Part shown: piece by piece, positions 35,213 to 37,985 of the stretch
How positions within the stretch are numbered: the stretch's first letter is position 1
Layout of the letters: each line of letters begins with the position of its first letter
NCBI GenBank assembly: GCA_010365215.1
Contig: JAAFGT010000036.1
Span: 1-37,985 of the forward strand
DNA from: Acidipila sp.
Lineage (GTDB): Bacteria; Acidobacteriota; Terriglobia; Acidiferrales; UBA7541
Direction of reading: 5' to 3'
Length of the DNA stretch: 37,985 nucleotides
Position numbers and translations under genes: made by a program
The notes under the pieces: model-generated
The model's database searches: none
Seen by the model: the letters and a program-made list of their open reading frames with translations, nothing else
What the model was told of the DNA's origin: nothing

Positions 35213-35320
35213 ACAAGCGAACTGGTTGATGGCAGGGACGGTTACGCTTGGACGGGAACGGCGGTTTTTTGCTTTCGCCGGGCGAACCTCAAAATCCCGC
35301 GTATCCACTAAGGATTTTGC

Positions 35321-35349
35321 TTGCGTTACTCTCTTTGCACGGCTATAGT
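35321..35349 (+). promoter_or_regulatory. Promoter of the HU-like gene
   Basis: TTGCGT (35321-35326) as -35 and TATAGT (35344-35349) as -10, separated by 17 bases, about 80 bases before the ATG of the HU-like gene. Spacing is ideal and the -10 is one base off consensus. Separate promoter usage from the preceding sthA gene is inferred. Confidence 0.6.
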
Positions 35350-35430
35350 GCCGCGCGTGCCGGATATCCCGGCGACTTTCCCGAACGACCCGTACGACTA
35401 AACGAATCGATAAGAGGAGAATCAAGATCA

Positions 35431-35730
35431 ATGGCAAGCAAGCCGATGAGCAAGAGCAAGGTTGTAGCGACCCTGGCCGAGAAGAGCGGAATGACCAAAA
35501 AGGCCACGGCTGAATTTTTCGACGAACTGTTGGCGTTGGCCGCCAAGGAATGCAAAGGCCCCGCCGGCAAGTTCATCATCCCGGGCCTCGGCCGCGCCGT
35601 GAAGCGTCACCGCGCCGCGCGCATGGGCCGCAATCCGCAGACCGGTGAGGCCATCAAAATCAAGGCCAAGACCGTGGTAAAGCTTCTCGCCGCCAAAGCG
35701 TTTAAAGACGCCGTCCTCGGCGCGAAGTAG
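35431..35730 (+). CDS. HU/IHF-family DNA-binding protein
   Basis: A 99-residue nucleoid protein. Start taken at the ATG with AAGAGGAG upstream, despite a longer open frame. After a short Lys/Ser-rich lead (ASKPMSKSKVV), it has the HU fold: helices ATLAEKSGMTKKATAEFFDELLALAAKE, strands KFIIPGLGRAVKRHRAARMGRNPQTG, and EAIKIKAKTVVKLLAAKAFKDAV. The DNA-binding arm GRNPQTGEAIKI is the canonical one. The arm-proximal RAVKRHRAARM is more basic than most HU proteins. It carries its own promoter and terminator, as expected for an abundant architectural protein. Confidence 0.95.
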   Translation: MASKPMSKSKVVATLAEKSGMTKKATAEFFDELLALAAKECKGPAGKFIIPGLGRAVKRHRAARMGRNPQTGEAIKIKAKTVVKLLAAKAFKDAVLGAK

Positions 35731-35763
35731 TTCCCGCCCGAAAGGGATCTTTTAATTTTACGG

Positions 35764-35819
35764 ACCCCCGGAATCGCCCCGCTGCTAAGCAGGGCGGCGC
35801 TTCCGGGGGTTTGTCTTTT
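35764..35819 (+). terminator. Rho-independent terminator after the HU-like gene
   Basis: Stem CCCCCGGAA (35765-35773) with TTCCGGGGG (35801-35809), containing an inner hairpin in the GCCCCGCTGCTAAGCAGGGC loop, followed by TTTGTCTTTT. It ends the HU-like transcript about 35 bases after the stop. The same element, read leftward, would lie beyond the NHL gene stop at 35895. Confidence 0.85.
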
Positions 35820-35894
35820 GCAGGGAGTCCACAGGACGGGAAGCGCTAAATCGTTAAGTTGCCAGCGTAGTTGAATAGTTTCAAACGGCGTGGC

Positions 35895-36899
35895 TCACGG
35901 GCCGGGCATAAATTTCTGGACGCGTTGTCCAAGAATGTCTCCGACATACACTGCGCCATCGCGGCCGACGGCGATGTCGTGGCCCCAATATATCTGCCCG
36001 TCGTAATTCCCGTAGGACGACCATTGATCGAGAATCTTTCCTGTAAGGTCGACCTTGAGAATATGAGAGCGGTCCGGAGGCGAAAGCTTCTGGTCGCCGC
36101 CGTCCACGACGTAAGCATAACCGTCGCTGCCGATAGCCACGGCCCACGGGCGCCCCAACGCGGGACTCTTCCACTCGGTAATAAATTTTCCTTCAGGTGT
36201 GAAAACCTGAATGCGCGCGTTCCCCCGGTCCGCGACGTAAACACGGCCCTGCGCGTCGAGCGCGACGGCGTGAACCAAATCGAACTCGCCCGGCCCGGAC
36301 CCCTTCTTGCCCCAGTCGAACAGAAATTCGCCGCTCGACGAAAACTTGGCGACGCGGCTGTTGTCGTAGCCGTCGCTCACATAAATTGAGCCGTCGCGGG
36401 CGACCGCGACGCCGGAAGGACCTCCGAAGTGCCGGCCATCCGACGCCAGTACGCCTCTTTCGCCGAGCGTGAGCAACAACTTGCCCTCGTGGGAATACTT
36501 GAAGACCTGGTGCCATTCTCGCTCTGTTATCCAGAGATTGTTTTCGCGGTCAGCTGTGATGCCGTGTGGCAGGCGGAATTCACCCGCTCCCCACTGCGCG
36601 ACGAGTGCGCCGGTGTCGCCATCGAAACACAGGACCGTGGCATCGGGAATAGTGCCATCCAGTTTCGGCGGAATTCTGGAAGATCGCGCCGTGCGGTGGA
36701 ATACGAAGACGTGATTGTGCGAATCCACGGTGACGCCCGAAACCTGTCCTAAGACGTAACCCTGCGGAAGCCGGGGCCAGCCACGCACCAGGTGATATCC
36801 GGCCGGCGGAGCCGACGTCTGCCCATCGATCCGCATCGTTGAAACGAGTAGTGCCGCGATCAACAGCAAAAGTGGAAGTGCTCTACCGGAATTTTTCAT
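35895..36899 (-). CDS. Exported NHL-repeat (six-bladed beta-propeller) protein
   Basis: A 334-residue secreted propeller: signal peptide (ALPLLLLIAALLVSTMRIDGQ), then about six NHL blades, for example GEFRLPHGITADRENNLWITERE, FGGPSGVAVARDGSIYVSDGYDNSRVAKF, GEFDLVHAVALDAQGRVYVADRGNARIQVF, PWAVAIGSDGYAYVVDGG and WGHDIAVGRDGAVYVGD. The layout resembles the bacterial relatives of peptidyl-alpha-hydroxyglycine lyase, but no zinc-site cluster can be confirmed by eye. It follows the cytochrome c gene in the same direction with 32 bases between, so the two are probably co-transcribed and may act together in the periplasm. Confidence 0.87.
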   Translation of the reverse strand: MKNSGRALPLLLLIAALLVSTMRIDGQTSAPPAGYHLVRGWPRLPQGYVLGQVSGVTVDSHNHVFVFHRTARSSRIPPKLDGTIPDATVLCFDGDTGALVAQWGAGEFRLPHGITADRENNLWITEREWHQVFKYSHEGKLLLTLGERGVLASDGRHFGGPSGVAVARDGSIYVSDGYDNSRVAKFSSSGEFLFDWGKKGSGPGEFDLVHAVALDAQGRVYVADRGNARIQVFTPEGKFITEWKSPALGRPWAVAIGSDGYAYVVDGGDQKLSPPDRSHILKVDLTGKILDQWSSYGNYDGQIYWGHDIAVGRDGAVYVGDILGQRVQKFMPGP

Positions 36900-36931
36900 C
36901 GTGCCCCGCGATGCGAGTTTAGACTTTATTG

Positions 36932-37315
36932 TCAGAGTGACTTTATATAGGCGACCACGTTGTGCATCTCTTCCGGGGAGAGGGTTTGCTTAAATCCAGG
37001 CATGGTCTTGCTGCCGTTTTCGATCCAGGTGCGCAAACTTTCATCAGTGATCTTTTCGCCGCTCGCAAATGTTTTTCTTTTTCCCAGCCCCTTCAATCCG
37101 GGGCCAATCTTCTTCTCGGTGCTGGCGTTAAGGTGGCAGAGAGAACAATACCGGGTAAAGACAGCCTCGCCGGCCTTAATAGCAGCCGGACTGGCACCGG
37201 TTTTGCCACGGACAAGAAGCTTTTTATGAGTAGATTTCGCCGGCTCCTGTGCGGACAGCGGAGTTACCAGCGCGGACAAAATTGCGCACAACAAAATATA
37301 GCGACGCATGTGCAT
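36932..37315 (-). CDS. Exported mono-haem cytochrome c
   Basis: A 127-residue periplasmic class I cytochrome c. Start chosen at an ATG (MHMRRYILL) with GGGAGA upstream; a TTG seven codons earlier is possible. The signal peptide (RRYILLCAILSALVTPLSAQ) precedes the haem site CSLCH in GEAVFTRYCSLCHLNA. The axial methionine is in the usual GSKTMPGF motif, and the C-terminal helix is EEMHNVVAYIKSL. Its electron partner is not evident. It is the first gene of a pair with the NHL propeller. Confidence 0.95.
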   Translation of the reverse strand: MHMRRYILLCAILSALVTPLSAQEPAKSTHKKLLVRGKTGASPAAIKAGEAVFTRYCSLCHLNASTEKKIGPGLKGLGKRKTFASGEKITDESLRTWIENGSKTMPGFKQTLSPEEMHNVVAYIKSL

Positions 37316-37396
37316 CGTGCGATTCTCCCAGGACAAACTTAACTTTGATTCCGCGTTAGCGGCGTATCTGTTCGCATGCGATCGCCGGTTCCTGAA

Positions 37397-37985
37397 TCAA
37401 ACCTGACTGGATTTTGCCTGCTGCGGTGACACCAGAGCATTATAGAGCCACATCAGCAAGGCAGTAGCGAAACCGATGCCGGAGATCACCCACCACATTT
37501 GCCCAGGCTTATGGGCGATCTCGCCAAAATGGTGCAGCAGGTGCCCGGCGAGGACGCCGCTGACGAAATAACCGATGGCGATGGGCAGAAATGCGTAGCC
37601 CATGAACATGCCTTCCTGGCCGGGCGGGGCCAGGCGCGACACATATTCGTAGTAGCGCGGCGATTGGGTCATCTCGCCCAGCGCCACCACGACCAGCGCC
37701 AGCACTACCATCGGCGCTGCGGGATCGATCACTACGGCTTTACCAAACAATTGAAATACCGATGCCATGGCGGCGGCCGCCCCCGGGGAGGTGGGGTGCA
37801 CCGCCAGAACGATCCAGGACAGGCTGGTAATGACAATCCCCAGCGTGATCGCCGGCACCGCAGGGATTTTGCGCGTGAGAAAACTTACCAGGATCTGGAA
37901 AAAAATTACCGTGGCTGCATCGGCGGCAATCCACAGATCCACATTCCCTTGAGGGCTTACGTAACTGCGAATGAACAGCGGCATG
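37397..37985 (-). CDS. MFS transporter, C-terminal part (gene cut by window edge)
   Basis: At least 195 residues of a major facilitator protein that begins beyond the right edge; the Met at the edge is not the real start. About six transmembrane segments are visible, including ATVIFFQILVSFLTRK, AITLGIVITSLSWIVLAV, PMVVLALVVVALGEMTQSPRYYEY and GYAFLPIAIGYFVSGVLAGHLL, and a final GIGFATALLMWLYNALV. The pattern with GEMTQSPRYYEYVSRLAPPGQEG resembles peptide-MFS (POT-like) carriers, but the substrate cannot be inferred from this half. Confidence 0.85.
   Translation of the reverse strand, partial: MPLFIRSYVSPQGNVDLWIAADAATVIFFQILVSFLTRKIPAVPAITLGIVITSLSWIVLAVHPTSPGAAAAMASVFQLFGKAVVIDPAAPMVVLALVVVALGEMTQSPRYYEYVSRLAPPGQEGMFMGYAFLPIAIGYFVSGVLAGHLLHHFGEIAHKPGQMWWVISGIGFATALLMWLYNALVSPQQAKSSQV

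Noticed and set aside
35248-35430. 61-residue N-terminal extension of the HU-like protein
   Set aside because: The promoter elements (35321-35349) fall inside it and a strong ribosome site precedes ATG 35431; the HU fold begins shortly after that ATG.

Overview
The window is a high-GC bacterial chromosome segment, very probably from an Acidobacteriota soil lineage. The strongest taxonomic clue is the PadR regulator followed directly by a roughly 890-residue MacB/FtsX-type permease of the 'acidobacterial duplicated orphan permease' type (17383-20387). The core proteins (prs, ispE, purH, L25/Ctc, SthA) and the gene-dense accessory regions agree. I see no phage, transposase, CRISPR array or rRNA gene; one tRNA (Ser, anticodon UGA) is present.

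Layout. 1-5850 is a leftward housekeeping block read TPR protein > ispE > prs > rplY > pth > rpsF (rpsF runs off the left edge). 5935-8927 holds leftward envelope/accessory genes (outer-membrane-type protein, DUF1003 protein, exported YncE-like beta-propeller). A Tat-exported amidase follows rightward, then leftward purH and a small coiled-coil protein. 13232-16482 combines trace-element genes: selA (selenocysteine synthesis), an MDR zinc dehydrogenase, and convergent larB (nickel-pincer nucleotide cofactor). 16483-17271 has an unusual intergenic region and a basic/acidic bipartite protein. 17330-20387 is the PadR-ADOP unit with palindromic operator-like sites.

20533-25492 carries tRNA-Ser, a membrane histidine kinase, an exported tandem M42 aminopeptidase and a PilZ protein. 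25656-28767 is a rightward run: deoxynucleoside kinase, Tat-exported glycosylasparaginase and L-2-hydroxyglutarate oxidase. 28785-31230 is a leftward pair: a CtpA-like protein followed by a YibQ-type divergent polysaccharide deacetylase. 31641-35730 runs rightward: DUF4337 protein, M20 dipeptidase, soluble transhydrogenase and an HU-type protein with its own promoter and terminator. 35895-37985 is leftward: an MFS transporter fragment, a cytochrome c and an NHL beta-propeller.

Most of the window is ordinary core or accessory metabolism, and I do not see a clearly new multi-gene system. The best leads are: (1) a CtpA/S41-family protein that has lost both the catalytic Ser and Lys while keeping its link to the YibQ-type deacetylase; (2) a fused double-M42 peptidase whose N-terminal copy has lost its metal ligands; (3) a 13-nt sequence fully complementary to the 16S rRNA 3' end beside a strong intrinsic terminator in a region with no obvious gene; (4) a small protein with a histone-H1-like basic half and a sharply acidic half; and (5) the selA / dehydrogenase / larB grouping.
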